Shown here: piece after piece, positions 1 to 8,670 of the stretch
How positions within the stretch are numbered: position 1 is the first letter of the stretch
How the letters are laid out: every line of letters begins with the position of its first letter
Source: Lysobacter enzymogenes
Lineage (GTDB): Bacteria; Pseudomonadota; Gammaproteobacteria; Xanthomonadales; Xanthomonadaceae
Direction: 5' to 3'
NCBI RefSeq assembly: GCF_023617245.1
Contig: NZ_CP067396.1
Coordinates: 1,984,001 to 2,048,000 of the forward strand
DNA length: 64,000 nt
Translations under genes and position numbers: made by a program
Notes under the pieces: model-generated
Databases searched by the model: none
What the model saw: only the letters and a program-made list of their open reading frames with translations
What the model was told of the DNA's origin: nothing

Positions 1-513
1 GACCCGCGCCAGGCCGCCGCGCTGTGCGAGGCCCGCGCCCGCGCCGGCAGCGAGGTCGCGCTGGTGTTCGGGCGCGAGCGCACCGGCCTTGAAAACCACG
101 AATTGCAGTTGTGCCACGCCGCCGTGCACATTCCGGCCAATCCGGCCTACAGCTCGCTGAACCTGGCCGCGGCGGTGCAGGTGCTCAGCTACGAGCTGCG
201 CATGGCCTCGCTGGCGGCGTCCGCGCCGGCGGCGGCGCCTGCGCCGCTGCCCGCGGCGATCGTGGGCGACGGCGGCGACCGCCGCGAGCCGCCGGCCAGC
301 CACGCCCAGATGGAAGGCTTCTTCGGCCAGCTCGGCCAGGCCCTGGACGCGATCGACTTCCACAAGGGCCGCACGCCCGAGGCGGCGATGCACAAGCTGC
401 GCCGGCTGTTCCTGCGCGCCCAGCTCGACGAGCGCGAAGTGCGCCTGTTGCGCGGCGTGCTGGCCGACGTGGAGCGCACCGCGATGCTGCTGGCCGCCGC
501 GCAGAAGCGTTGA
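1..513 (+). CDS. trmJ: tRNA (cytidine/uridine-2'-O-)-methyltransferase TrmJ, C-terminal part
   Basis: The frame is open from the first base, so the gene starts outside the window. The visible 170 residues contain the SPOUT methyltransferase signature: ALVFGRERTGLEN (SAM-binding trefoil-knot loop), then IPANPAYSSLNLAAAVQVL, which is typical of TrmJ/LasT. After a short Ala/Pro-rich linker comes a helical tail (MEGFFGQLGQALDAIDFHK...LRRLFLRAQLDEREVRLLRGVLADVE) that matches the usual TrmJ C-terminal extension. Known role of the family: 2'-O-methylation of nucleotide 32 in tRNA. The assignment rests on the motif and the matching tail; only the N-terminal half of the knot is missing from view. Confidence 0.9.
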   Translation, partial: DPRQAAALCEARARAGSEVALVFGRERTGLENHELQLCHAAVHIPANPAYSSLNLAAAVQVLSYELRMASLAASAPAAAPAPLPAAIVGDGGDRREPPASHAQMEGFFGQLGQALDAIDFHKGRTPEAAMHKLRRLFLRAQLDEREVRLLRGVLADVERTAMLLAAAQKR

Positions 514-643
514 CGCGCCCGCGGCCGTCGCGACGCCGGTCGCCGCGGCGCGCTGCGCCATGCGGGCCGGCGCGGCCGAACTATCGGCCGCCCCGGGGTT
601 TCGATTACGCTGCCGCTGCGGTGTGCCGATCCGCTCGGCGAGG

Positions 644-1618
644 ATGATGCGATTGGTCGCTAGAGCTTGGCGTTTGGCGTTGCTGTTCGGACTGGCCCTG
701 TCAGGGGCCTGGGGTCCGGCCGCCGCGTCGCCGGCGCCGCACGAGCGCCCCGGCCATGGCCACGGCGACGATCCCGACGCCCATGTGCTGGTGCTGGGCC
801 GGATCAGCGACGATCCCAAGGCCCACTACGAACAGCTCAAGCCGCTGCTGGACTACGTGGTCCCGCGCATGGCCGAGGTCGGCATCCGCGAGGGCCGGAT
901 CCTGATGGCCAAGGACGCGCAGCAGATGGGCAGCTATCTGCGCCGCGGCCGGGTCGACTGGGTCAGCGAGACCGCCGGCACCGCGATGCTGCTGAACCAG
1001 CGCGCCGGCGCGCTGCCGCTGCTGCTGACCGAGCGCGACGGCGTGAGCCATTACCACAGCGTGTTCTTCGCCCGCCGCGACAGCGGCCTGCGCTCGCTCG
1101 ACGACCTCAGCGGCCACAACGTCGCGTTCCAGCGCCCGTCCTCGACCAGCGCCTACTTCGTGCCCGCCGCGACCTTGCTCGAGCGCGGGCTGCGCCTGGA
1201 AATCCTGCTGTCGCCGACCGACCGCATCAACCGCGGCGCGGTCGGCTACCTGTTCGCGCGCTCGGAACTCAACATCGCCACCTGGGTGCACAAGCGCCTG
1301 GTCGATGCCGGGGTGATGAGCAACCTGGACTGGGACAATCCGCGCCGGGTGCCGGAGGCGTTCCGCGGCGATCTGGTCCTGATCGGCCGCAGCGCCGACT
1401 ACCCGCGCGCGCTGGAGCTGGTGCGCCCGGGCCTGGATCCGAAAGTCAGCGCGCGCCTGCGCGAGGTGCTGCTGGAGGCGGCCGGCGATCCCGATGCCGG
1501 CGAGGCGCTGCTGCGCTTCTTCAAGACCACCCGCTTCATGCCGGTCGACCCGGCCTCGCAACGCGCGCTCGACCGCATCGGCCACGGCGTGGCGCAGGTG
1601 CGCGCGGAGGTGGAATGA
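644..1618 (+). CDS. PhnD-like periplasmic substrate-binding protein
   Basis: About 324 residues. Two ATGs lie side by side (644 and 647). An upstream in-frame ATG at 560 would add an Arg-rich stretch in front of a clear signal peptide (ARAWRLALLFGLALSGAWG, then AAASPA), so 644 is preferred. The mature start is His-rich (HERPGHGHGDDPDAH). The body follows the phosphonate/phosphate-binding PhnD pattern: VDWVSETAGTAMLL, SVFFARRDSGLRSLDDLSG, VAFQRPSSTSAYFVPAATL. No ABC permease or ATPase gene is adjacent. The stop codon overlaps the start of the GGDEF-EAL gene by 4 nt (ATGA), so the two are probably translationally coupled. The protein more likely presents a ligand to that receptor than feeds a transporter. 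The ligand is unknown. Confidence 0.8.
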   Translation: MMRLVARAWRLALLFGLALSGAWGPAAASPAPHERPGHGHGDDPDAHVLVLGRISDDPKAHYEQLKPLLDYVVPRMAEVGIREGRILMAKDAQQMGSYLRRGRVDWVSETAGTAMLLNQRAGALPLLLTERDGVSHYHSVFFARRDSGLRSLDDLSGHNVAFQRPSSTSAYFVPAATLLERGLRLEILLSPTDRINRGAVGYLFARSELNIATWVHKRLVDAGVMSNLDWDNPRRVPEAFRGDLVLIGRSADYPRALELVRPGLDPKVSARLREVLLEAAGDPDAGEALLRFFKTTRFMPVDPASQRALDRIGHGVAQVRAEVE

Positions 1619-3759
1619 AATCGCCGCGCGGCCTGCAGGCCAAGTTCCTGTCGATCATGGGCCTGGCCCTGCTGGTGGTGGCGGTGCTGATCACCCTGTT
1701 GCTGCTGCGCCAGGAGCGGATCCAGAGCGCGGTGGTCGGGGTCAGCCGCGACGCGATGCGCGACAGTTTCGTCGCCAGCCTGCGCCGCCACGGCGAGGGC
1801 GAGGTGGCCCAGCTCGCCGGCTCGCTGACCAACCCGCTGTACTACTTCGACCTGGACGCGATCGGCGAACTCGGCCGCGCGGCGATGGCCAACCCCGGCG
1901 TGCGCTACGTCGTGGTCTACGACAACGACGGCAACATCGTCCACGACGGCAGCGAGGCGATTCCGAGCTACGGCAAGCGCATGGACGATGCGATGGCGGC
2001 GCGGATCGTGGCCTCGCAACGCCTGCTCGGGCAGTGGGACGAGAACACCTTCGACGTGTCCGCGCCGATCAAGATCGGCCAGCAGCGCCTGGGCGGGGTG
2101 CGCGTGGGCTACGACCTCAAGGCCATGCGCGCCTACCAGGACAGCGCGCTGGACGAACTGCGCCAGCGCCTGGACGCGCTCGGCCGGCTGCAGTTGCTGT
2201 GGGTGGGACTGCTGAGCCTGGGCCTGCTGGCGCTGGGCGCGGCGATGCTGTGGCTGATCCAGCGCTGGCTGGTGCGGCCGATCCGCGATCTGGCCGAGGC
2301 CGCGCACGCGATCGAGGACGGCCGCTTCGGCCAGTTCGACGATTCCGACGCGGCCCGCCACAACGACGAAGTCGGCGACCTGATGCGCGCCTTCAGCCGC
2401 ATGAGCCAGTCGCTGGCGCGCCACGACCGCGACATCCGGCGCATGGCCTACACCGATTCGCTGACCGGGCTGGCCAACCGGCTGGCGTTCCGCGAGGCGC
2501 TGGACGCGCGCCTGCAGCAGCTCGACGGCGGCCACGGCCAGCTGGCGCTGCTGTTCGCCGACATCGACGACTTCAAGCGGGTCAACGACACCCTCGGCCA
2601 CGACGCCGGCGACGAGGTGCTGTTGCAGTGCGCGCAGCGCATCGCCGCCACGGTCGAGCGGGTCGGCGGCGACAGCGCGTTGCTGGCGCGCTTCGGCGGC
2701 GACGAATTCGTCATGCTGGTGCAGGGCCGCGGCGAGGCCGGCCGCCCCGACGCCGCGCGCGAAGTCGCCACCCGCCTGGCCGAGGCGTTGGTGGCCGAAC
2801 TCGGCCAGCCGATCGCGGTGCACGAGCGCCAGGTGTTCCTGGGCACGTCCATCGGCGTGACCCTGTATCCGGAAGACGCCGCGGGCGCGACCTCGCTGAT
2901 GAAGAACGGCGACATCGCCATGTACCAGGCCAAGGTCGCCGGCAAGAACTGCTACCGCTTCTACAGCCGCGCGATGGACCAGGCGGTGGAGCGGCGGGTG
3001 CAGCTCGAACACGCGCTGCGCGGCGCCTGGGACCGCGGCGAACTGAGCCTGGCCTACCAGCCGGTGTACCGGCTCGGCGACGGCGCCATGGTCGGCGCCG
3101 AGGCCTTGCTGCGCTGGAAGCATCCCGAGCAGGGCCTGATCGCGCCGTCGGTGTTCATCGACGTGGCCGAGCAGAGCGGGCAGATCGAGACCCTGGGCCC
3201 GCAGGTGCTGCGCGCGGCCTGCGAGGACGCGGTGTCGTGGCAGCGCGCGCGCCCCGATGCCGAGCCGCTGTTCGTCTCGGTCAACGTCTCGCCGCGCCAG
3301 CTGCGCAATGGCGACCTGCCCAACGTGGTCGCCGCCTGCCTGCAGGAAACCCAGTTGCCGGCCTGGCGGCTGCACCTGGAGCTGACCGAGACCGCGGTGA
3401 TCGGCGACGAAGTCCACGCCAGCGCGTTGCTGTCGCGGCTGCGCGCGAGCGGGGTCAAGGTCTGGCTGGACGATTTCGGCACCGGCTTCTCCGGCCTGAG
3501 CCACCTGCGCCGGGTGCCGGTGGACGGGGTCAAGATCGACCGCAGCTTCATCGCCGACGTGCTGCGCGACCCCGACGACCTGGCCCTGACCACCGCGATC
3601 ATCGCCATGGCCCATTCGCTGGGCGTGATCGTGGTGGCCGAAGGCGTGGAGAAGGAAGGCCAGTACGCGGTGCTGCGCGAGCGCGGCTGCGATCTGGCGC
3701 AGGGCTATTGGCTCGGGCACCCGGTGCCGGCGGCGGAGTTTCTGGCGCAGTTGCCTTGA
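1615..3759 (+). CDS. Membrane GGDEF-EAL protein with periplasmic sensor and HAMP
   Basis: 714 residues; the ATG overlaps the previous stop. Order: TM1 (about 9-31), a periplasmic sensor of about 160 residues containing VRYVVVYDNDGNIVHDG, TM2 (about 194-216), HAMP (about 217-272), GGDEF domain (about 275-450) and EAL domain (about 465-710). The GGDEF signature RFGGDEFVML is intact at 361-365, so cyclase activity is possible. The RxxD inhibitory site expected just upstream is absent. The EAL residues look intact: EAL at 496-498, NVSPRQL, ELTE, DDFGTG, KIDRSF and AEGVE. Phosphodiesterase activity is therefore expected, and the net activity cannot be read from sequence. The gene pair resembles the known NspS-MbaA arrangement, in which a periplasmic binding protein controls a bifunctional c-di-GMP enzyme. 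Confidence 0.92.
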   Translation: MKSPRGLQAKFLSIMGLALLVVAVLITLLLLRQERIQSAVVGVSRDAMRDSFVASLRRHGEGEVAQLAGSLTNPLYYFDLDAIGELGRAAMANPGVRYVVVYDNDGNIVHDGSEAIPSYGKRMDDAMAARIVASQRLLGQWDENTFDVSAPIKIGQQRLGGVRVGYDLKAMRAYQDSALDELRQRLDALGRLQLLWVGLLSLGLLALGAAMLWLIQRWLVRPIRDLAEAAHAIEDGRFGQFDDSDAARHNDEVGDLMRAFSRMSQSLARHDRDIRRMAYTDSLTGLANRLAFREALDARLQQLDGGHGQLALLFADIDDFKRVNDTLGHDAGDEVLLQCAQRIAATVERVGGDSALLARFGGDEFVMLVQGRGEAGRPDAAREVATRLAEALVAELGQPIAVHERQVFLGTSIGVTLYPEDAAGATSLMKNGDIAMYQAKVAGKNCYRFYSRAMDQAVERRVQLEHALRGAWDRGELSLAYQPVYRLGDGAMVGAEALLRWKHPEQGLIAPSVFIDVAEQSGQIETLGPQVLRAACEDAVSWQRARPDAEPLFVSVNVSPRQLRNGDLPNVVAACLQETQLPAWRLHLELTETAVIGDEVHASALLSRLRASGVKVWLDDFGTGFSGLSHLRRVPVDGVKIDRSFIADVLRDPDDLALTTAIIAMAHSLGVIVVAEGVEKEGQYAVLRERGCDLAQGYWLGHPVPAAEFLAQLP

Positions 3760-3761
3760 GG

Positions 3762-3847
3762 CGAGGAGTGAGCGGAGAGAAGTGAGGAGTGAGCAAGAGC
3801 GAAGGCCTGCTTTCGCTCACTTCTCACTTCTCTCCGCTCACTCCTCG
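3762..3847. repeat. Long palindromic hairpin between convergent genes
   Basis: Perfect 25-bp inverted arms (3762-3786 and 3823-3847; the left arm begins CGAGGAGTGAGCGGAGAG). The space between them can extend the stem with one mismatch. The repeat starts 3 nt after the GGDEF-EAL stop and ends 4 nt before the stop of the convergent ExoD-like gene. It may act as a terminator or mRNA 3' end stabiliser on both strands. There is no clear T-run. Confidence 0.85.
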
Positions 3848-3850
3848 TTT

Positions 3851-4549
3851 TCAGCCCAGCTTGTCTTGGGCCAAAGCGACCCACTCCGCCACGGCCTGCA
3901 CCAGGCTGCCGGAGAGGATGCCGAACACCACCACCGCCGCCGCGCCCGCGGCCCAGGCGATCAGCATCAGCTTGCCGTCGCGTTCGAGCAGGGCGAAGGC
4001 GAACAACAGCAGCAGCGCGCCGAACAGGAAGTTGGTGAACGGAATCGGCAGCGACAGCAGCACGCCGACCAGCACCAGCAGCAGGCCGGTGCAGGCGCTG
4101 GCGGCGCGATGGTCGAGCACGGCCGGCAGGCGCGGGCTGACGAAGCGTTCCAGCCGGGTCAGCCACGGCGCCAGCAGGTTGCGGAACTTGCCCAGCGCGC
4201 TGCGGTGCGGGCCGCGCCGGGCGATGAAGCCCGGCAGCCACGGCTTGCGCAGGCCGATCAGCAACTGCAGGCCGACCAGGATCACCAGCGGGCCGCTGAC
4301 CGCGCCGCCGACGCCCGGGATCGGGATGAAGGCGGGCAGGGTGGAGACGAACAGCAGCATGCCGAACGAGCGGTTGCCGAGGCCGTTGAACACGTCGCCG
4401 AACTTGACCGCCTCGTCGGGATCGCCGGCGGCGATGGCGTCGAGCAAGGCGCGCGTGCCGGCCTCGTGCGCGGCGCCCGCGCCGGCGCGGCGGCGCGCGC
4501 CGCCGTCGCCGCGCCCGGGCGGGTCGCGATCAGCCGCTGGTGGCGTCAT
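3851..4549 (-). CDS. ExoD-family membrane protein
   Basis: 232 residues. After an Arg/Gly-rich N-terminus of about 35 residues comes the ExoD pattern: FGDVFNGLGNRSFGMLLFV, then LPAFIPIPGVGGAVSGPLVI and two or three hydrophobic spans (LLVLVGVLLSLPIPFTNFLFGALLLLFAFALL and a C-terminal pair). ExoD proteins were first linked to exopolysaccharide synthesis in rhizobia; their biochemical role is unknown. The start lies 20 nt inside the 3' end of the upstream CorC-like gene, so the two are co-transcribed. The ATG at 4549 may be too early, because the first 35 residues are low-complexity. Confidence 0.8.
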   Translation of the reverse strand: MTPPAADRDPPGRGDGGARRRAGAGAAHEAGTRALLDAIAAGDPDEAVKFGDVFNGLGNRSFGMLLFVSTLPAFIPIPGVGGAVSGPLVILVGLQLLIGLRKPWLPGFIARRGPHRSALGKFRNLLAPWLTRLERFVSPRLPAVLDHRAASACTGLLLVLVGVLLSLPIPFTNFLFGALLLLFAFALLERDGKLMLIAWAAGAAAVVVFGILSGSLVQAVAEWVALAQDKLG

Positions 4550-5861
4550 CGTCGCCGGATTCCGCGGGCTTGGCCTGCTGCGGCTGCAGCAGCAGCTTGT
4601 CGATGCGCGGGCCGTCCAGGTCGATCACCTCGATCCGCCAGCCGGCCCAGGCGAAATGCTCGCCCACGTGCGGGATCCGGCCGAAGTGGGCGATGACCAT
4701 GCCGGCGACGGTGTTGAAGTCGTGCTCGTCCTCGTTCGGCAGGCGGCCGCCGACGACTTCGCGCAACTCCTCCACCGGCAGCGCGCCGTCGACCAGGTAG
4801 CTGCCGTCCTCGCGCTGCACCACCGGGCCGGGCTGGTCGTCGGAGTCGGCGTTCTGGACCCGGCCGATGACCGCGCCGAGCAGGTCGTTGACCGTGATCA
4901 GGCCGGTGACGTCGCCGTATTCGTCCACCACCAGCGCCACCGATTGCTGTTCCTCGCGGAAGATCTCCAGCAGCTTCAGCGCGTGGGTGGACTCGGACAC
5001 GAACAGCGCTTCCTTGAGCTGGCCGAACAGGTCGGGCACCCGGCCCTGGACCAGATCGGCCAGCAGCGCCTTGGCCTCGAGCACGCCGAGCACGTCCTGG
5101 TCGCTGCCGCGGTAGACCGGGAAGCGCGAGAACGGCGACTCGCGCATGATCGCCAGGTTCTCCTCCCGCGAGGCGGACGCGTCGAGCCAGGCGATGCGCG
5201 TGCGCGGCGTCATCAGGCTGTCGGCGGTGCGGTCGCCGAGGCTGAGCACGCGGTTGACCATCTTGCGCTCGTCGGCGTCGATCACGCCCTGCTCGTGGCT
5301 TTCGCTGACCAGCAGGCGGATCTCCTCTTCGCTGATCTCGCTGCGGGCGTCGTCCTTGATCCCGAGCAGGCGCAGCACGAAGCGGTTGATCGCGCCGAGC
5401 GCGCGCACGACCGGGCTGGCCACGCGGGTGATGGTGTACAGCACGACCGCCACCGTGCTGGCGATGCGTTCGGGATTGGTCAGCGCCAGCCGCTTCGGGA
5501 TCAGCTCGCCGAAGATCACCTGCGAGGCGGTGATCAGCGCCATCGCCGTGCCGATGCCGATCGGACGGGCGTACTGGGCGAAATCGCCGGTCAGCACGTG
5601 GCTGAGCCAGCCGGCGATGACCAGGCCGATCGACTCGCCGCCGAAATAGCCGGTCAGCACGCCGATGCCGGTGATGCCGATCTGCACCGAGGACAGCAGG
5701 TTGTCGGGCTGTTCGGCCAGCGCCAGCGCGGTGCGCGCGCCCTTGCTGGTCTCGGCCATTTGCTTGAGCCGCAGCTTGCGCGAGGTCATCAGCGCCATCT
5801 CCGACATCGCGAAGAAAGCGTTGAGGACGATCAGGGCCACGACGATCAGAAGTTCCAGCAT
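4530..5861 (-). CDS. CorC/HlyC-type membrane protein (DUF21-CBS-CorC_HlyC)
   Basis: 443 residues. An N-terminal DUF21/CNNM membrane domain (about 1-190) begins MLELLIVVALIVLNAFFAM and has further hydrophobic spans. It is followed by two CBS domains (about 210-335: ADSLMTPRTRIAWLDAS, then SVALVVDEYGDVTGLITVNDLL) and a C-terminal CorC_HlyC domain (VDGALPVEELREVVGGRLP...TVAGMVIAHFGRIPHVGEHF). Family members are tied to Mg/Co resistance and Mg efflux; the old hemolysin label is probably misleading. A good ribosome site (AGGAGG, 9 nt upstream) supports the ATG at 5861. It overlaps the ExoD-like gene at its 3' end. Confidence 0.9.
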   Translation of the reverse strand: MLELLIVVALIVLNAFFAMSEMALMTSRKLRLKQMAETSKGARTALALAEQPDNLLSSVQIGITGIGVLTGYFGGESIGLVIAGWLSHVLTGDFAQYARPIGIGTAMALITASQVIFGELIPKRLALTNPERIASTVAVVLYTITRVASPVVRALGAINRFVLRLLGIKDDARSEISEEEIRLLVSESHEQGVIDADERKMVNRVLSLGDRTADSLMTPRTRIAWLDASASREENLAIMRESPFSRFPVYRGSDQDVLGVLEAKALLADLVQGRVPDLFGQLKEALFVSESTHALKLLEIFREEQQSVALVVDEYGDVTGLITVNDLLGAVIGRVQNADSDDQPGPVVQREDGSYLVDGALPVEELREVVGGRLPNEDEHDFNTVAGMVIAHFGRIPHVGEHFAWAGWRIEVIDLDGPRIDKLLLQPQQAKPAESGDDDATSG

Positions 5862-6305
5862 CGGCAGCGCCTCCTGTGGCCGGTGGACCCTCGCAAGGGC
5901 GATTCACGGAAAGGGGCGGTGCGGTGCGCGAGGGCCGGCAGGGCGCGGCCGGGCGGCGGTTTTGGGTCGTCGTCCATTGTGTGGTGCGTGAAAGGAAGGG
6001 TCGCCGCGGCCGCCGCGCGGAGCGGGGGACGGGGCGGGGCCGATCTTAGCAGGCCCGTGCGGCGCCCTTTCGTGAAAGCCGGGCCGGCGCGCGGAACCGC
6101 CAACTCGGTGCGGGTCCGTACCGTACTGGGGACGCCCGGATGGCCCGTCAAGGTGGGCGGGCCGTCGTCAAACCGTCATAATCGCGCCCGCACGCCCCGT
6201 TCCGGCCCTCCGGCGCGGTGGCGCGCGGCGCCGGCCCGGCCGGTCGCCGACCCCCATTCGAACCCGCCGGACGGCCTCGCCGCGACCGGCCCAGAGGCTC
6301 CCCGC
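5862..6305. other. 444-bp divergent intergenic region
   Basis: This interval separates the CorC-like gene (minus) from the PhoU-like/Pit operon (plus). It is GC-rich with no convincing reading frame. The only site I would point to is the Pho-box-like sequence at 6162-6182, described separately. Confidence 0.6.
6162..6182 (+). promoter_or_regulatory. Candidate Pho box upstream of the phosphate uptake operon
   Basis: Two half sites, CCGTCGT (6162-6168) and CCGTCAT (6173-6179), are separated by CAAA. This fits the PhoB pattern of two CTGTCAT-like 7-mers with a 4-bp AT-rich spacer (5/7 and 6/7 matches). CATAAT at 6177-6182 could be an overlapping -10 element. The site lies about 125 nt before the PhoU-like gene. 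It was found by eye only. Confidence 0.4.
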
Positions 6306-6932
6306 ATGTTCTCCCTGCAGACGATTTTCGGCCAAGGCAACCAGTTCTACACCCTGCTGGAGGAAGCGGCCGTCGCCGCCCACGACGCGACCAAGGCGCT
6401 GCACGAGATGCTCAAGGCCGCCGACCGCCAGCCGGCGCTGGACGCGTTCAAGCTGGCGCGCCAGCGCGAGCGCGAGACCTCCGACAAGATCAGCCAGGAG
6501 CTGGTCGACAGCTTCATCACCCCGATCGAGCGCGAGGACATCGAGGCGCTGTCCTCGGCGCTGTACAAGATCCCCAAGCAGGTGGAGAAGTTCGCCGACC
6601 GCTACTCGCTGGCGACCCGCCACCTGGAGCACATCGACTTCGCCCCGCGCGCGGCGATGCTGGAACAGGCCGCCGACGTGGTGGTGAAGATGGTCCACCA
6701 GCTGCGCCACCTGAAGCTGGAGCCGATGAAGGCGCTCAACGACCAGCTGCGCGCGCTGGAGAACGAGGCCGACCGGCTGATGCTGGAGCTGTACCGCGAC
6801 ATCTATTCCGGCCAGCTCGACAACCTGCAGATGTTCCTGCTGAAGGAGTTCTTCGAGATCCTGGAAAAGGCCATCGACCGCTGCCGCGAGGCCGGCGTGG
6901 TCGCCTACCAGATCGTCCTGAAAAACTCCTGA
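6306..6932 (+). CDS. DUF47/PhoU-like phosphate transport accessory protein
   Basis: 208 residues, all alpha. It begins MFSLQTIFGQGNQFYTLLEE and continues with the PhoU-like helical repeats seen in DUF47 (TIGR00153-type) proteins: DKISQELVDSFITPIEREDIEALSSALYKIPKQVEKFADR, then LRALENEADRLMLELYRDI. The gene is 10 nt upstream of the Pit transporter. This pairing is conserved in many bacteria, where the protein is thought to modulate Pit activity. The frame is open upstream, but MFSLQ is the conserved family start. Confidence 0.9.
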   Translation: MFSLQTIFGQGNQFYTLLEEAAVAAHDATKALHEMLKAADRQPALDAFKLARQRERETSDKISQELVDSFITPIEREDIEALSSALYKIPKQVEKFADRYSLATRHLEHIDFAPRAAMLEQAADVVVKMVHQLRHLKLEPMKALNDQLRALENEADRLMLELYRDIYSGQLDNLQMFLLKEFFEILEKAIDRCREAGVVAYQIVLKNS

Positions 6933-6942
6933 GGCGCGCGCG

Positions 6943-8070
6943 ATGCTTACGCTCGTCCTGGTGGTGATCCTGGCCGCGTTGATCTTCGAATACGTCAACG
7001 GCTTCCACGACACCGCCAATTCCATCGCCACGGTGGTGGCGACCAAGGTGCTCTCGCCGATGCAGGCGGTGATGCTGGCGGCCTCGACCAACCTGGTCGG
7101 CGCGTTGTGGGGCACGGCGGTGGCCAAGACCATCGCCTCGGGCCTGATCGACGCCGGCGTGGTCGAAGTCGGTTCGCAGCTGCTGCTGTGCGCGCTGCTC
7201 GGCGGCATCATCTGGAACTTGATCACCTGGTGGCTGGGCCTGCCGTCCTCGTCCTCGCACGCGCTGATCGGCGGCCTGTGCGGCGCGGCGATCGCCGCGG
7301 CCTCCAACAACTGGCACGCGGTGGTGTGGTCGCACCCGGCCGAACCGATCTGGAAGAGCGCCGGCGTGCTGTGGAAGGTGATCGTGCCGATGTTCACCTC
7401 GCCGGTGCTCGGCTTCGCCGCCGGCTTCCTGGTCATGGGCGTGCTGTTCGCGCTGATCTCCGCCATGGCCGCGAGCGGCGGCGTGCTGCGGCGGATCGCG
7501 CGGCCGCGCTGGGTCAACGGCTTCTTCGGCAAGGCCCAGCTGCTCAGCGCCGCCGGCATGGGCTTCGCCCACGGCATGAACGACGCGCAGAAGACCATGG
7601 GCATCATCGCCCTGGCCCTGATCAGCGCGCAGCAGGCCGGCACGCTCGACAACCTGCCGGCGTGGCTGGCGTTCCTGCATCCCTCGCCCGGCGCGATCGC
7701 CCACAACGACATCGACACCTGGATCAAGCTGACCTGCGCGATCGTGATGGCGGCCGGCACCGCCGCCGGCGGCTGGCGCATCATCAAGACGCTCGGCCAC
7801 AAGCTGGTCAAGCTGCACCCGATCCACGGCTTCGCCGCCGAGACCAGCGCCGCCTCGGTGATCATGGCCGCGTCCTCGCTGGGCATTCCGGTCTCGACCA
7901 CCCACAACATCTCCGCCGCGATCATGGGCGTGGGCACGGCCAAGCGCTTCAACTCGATCAAGTGGACCGTGGTCGAGAAGATGATCTGGGCGTGGATCCT
8001 GACGATCCCCGCGGCCGGCGGCATCGCTTACGGGCTGTTCGAGCTGATGCGGTTCATGGGCTGGATCTGA
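6943..8070 (+). CDS. pitA: Low-affinity inorganic phosphate transporter, Pit family
   Basis: 375 residues with about ten hydrophobic segments. Both PHO4/Pit signatures are present and sit in inverted-repeat halves: EYVNGFHDTANSIATVVAT near residue 14 and GMGFAHGMNDAQKTMGIIAL near residue 205. Pit transporters carry metal-phosphate with protons into the cell. The protein is shorter than E. coli PitA (about 500) but matches the compact Pit form paired with DUF47 proteins. A strong terminator follows 20 nt after the stop. Confidence 0.95.
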   Translation: MLTLVLVVILAALIFEYVNGFHDTANSIATVVATKVLSPMQAVMLAASTNLVGALWGTAVAKTIASGLIDAGVVEVGSQLLLCALLGGIIWNLITWWLGLPSSSSHALIGGLCGAAIAAASNNWHAVVWSHPAEPIWKSAGVLWKVIVPMFTSPVLGFAAGFLVMGVLFALISAMAASGGVLRRIARPRWVNGFFGKAQLLSAAGMGFAHGMNDAQKTMGIIALALISAQQAGTLDNLPAWLAFLHPSPGAIAHNDIDTWIKLTCAIVMAAGTAAGGWRIIKTLGHKLVKLHPIHGFAAETSAASVIMAASSLGIPVSTTHNISAAIMGVGTAKRFNSIKWTVVEKMIWAWILTIPAAGGIAYGLFELMRFMGWI

Positions 8071-8088
8071 GCCCCGGCGCCGGATGCG

Positions 8089-8117
8089 AAAAAGGCCCGC
8101 GGATGCGGGCCTTTTTC
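8089..8117 (+). terminator. Intrinsic terminator after pitA
   Basis: GC-rich hairpin GGCCCGC-GGAT-GCGGGCC flanked by an A-run and followed by TTTTTCGTTTT, 19 nt after the pitA stop. The A/T symmetry lets it work on both strands. Confidence 0.9.
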
Positions 8118-8122
8118 GTTTT

Positions 8123-8218
8123 GTGGGAGGGCCTTCAGGCCCGATGCTTCCGGCTCGGGTCGCGGCGAACCGAAACAAGAGCATGAAACAAGAGCATCGG
8201 GCCTGAAGGCCTTCCCAC
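8123..8218. repeat. Family A intergenic palindrome (two facing copies)
   Basis: Left copy begins GTGGGAGGGCCTTCAGG at 8123; an inverted copy ends at 8218 (arms of about 25 bp, one mismatch). The middle holds CGGGTCGCGGCGAACCG, a segment shared with other copies at 28978, 36887 and 38377. Each arm also contains its own small hairpin (GGGCC-TTCA-GGCCC). Confidence 0.85.
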
Positions 8219-8225
8219 GAATCGC

Positions 8226-8630
8226 TCAGAGCAGATCGCCGTCCGCCGACAGCACCCGTTCCATGCGGTCGCCGACGCCGCCGATTTCCATCACCAGGCG
8301 CTGCAGCTCGGCCGCGTCCAGGGTCTCCAGCGGGCGGTTCTCGCACAATTGCAGGTAGGGCACGCCGTCGAGGTTGCCGATGGCGAGATAGCCGACGTGG
8401 CTTTCCCAGTTGAACGCGAGCGCGCGGCGCGCGTCCAGGCCGGTGGTCGGGGCGATCGCGGTGCTCACCCGCAGGAACGCGCGGCCGTCGTCGTCCTCCT
8501 GTTCGGACAGGAAGATCGACTGGTGGCGGGTGCCTTGTTCGAGCGAGAGCTCGACGCAGATCACGCTGTCGTGGACGGACAGGCGGAATCCGGCCTGGGT
8601 CAGATGCTTGTGGATACGGTCGAACTGCAT
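8226..8630 (-). CDS. Small conserved protein with a type III chaperone/YbjN-like pattern
   Basis: 134 residues. The ATG at 8630 has a good ribosome site (AGGAG, 8 nt upstream); longer versions starting at 8699 lack support and would cross the start of the divergent gene. The chain alternates helix and strand (MQFDRIHKHLTQAGF, VICVELSLEQGTRHQSIFL, YLAIGNLDGVPYLQLCENRP). This is the general pattern of CesT/YbjN-like folds, but I cannot assign a family. No signal peptide or membrane span. It is divergent from the ATL gene with 40 nt between start codons. Confidence 0.65.
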   Translation of the reverse strand: MQFDRIHKHLTQAGFRLSVHDSVICVELSLEQGTRHQSIFLSEQEDDDGRAFLRVSTAIAPTTGLDARRALAFNWESHVGYLAIGNLDGVPYLQLCENRPLETLDAAELQRLVMEIGGVGDRMERVLSADGDLL

Positions 8631-8670
8631 GGGGGCGACTCCTGCGCGCAACAGGGCATATGCTACCGCG

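Noticed and set aside
1399..3720. Minus-strand frame opposite the GGDEF-EAL gene
   Set aside because: Shadow frame; the plus strand has intact GGDEF, EAL and HAMP domains.
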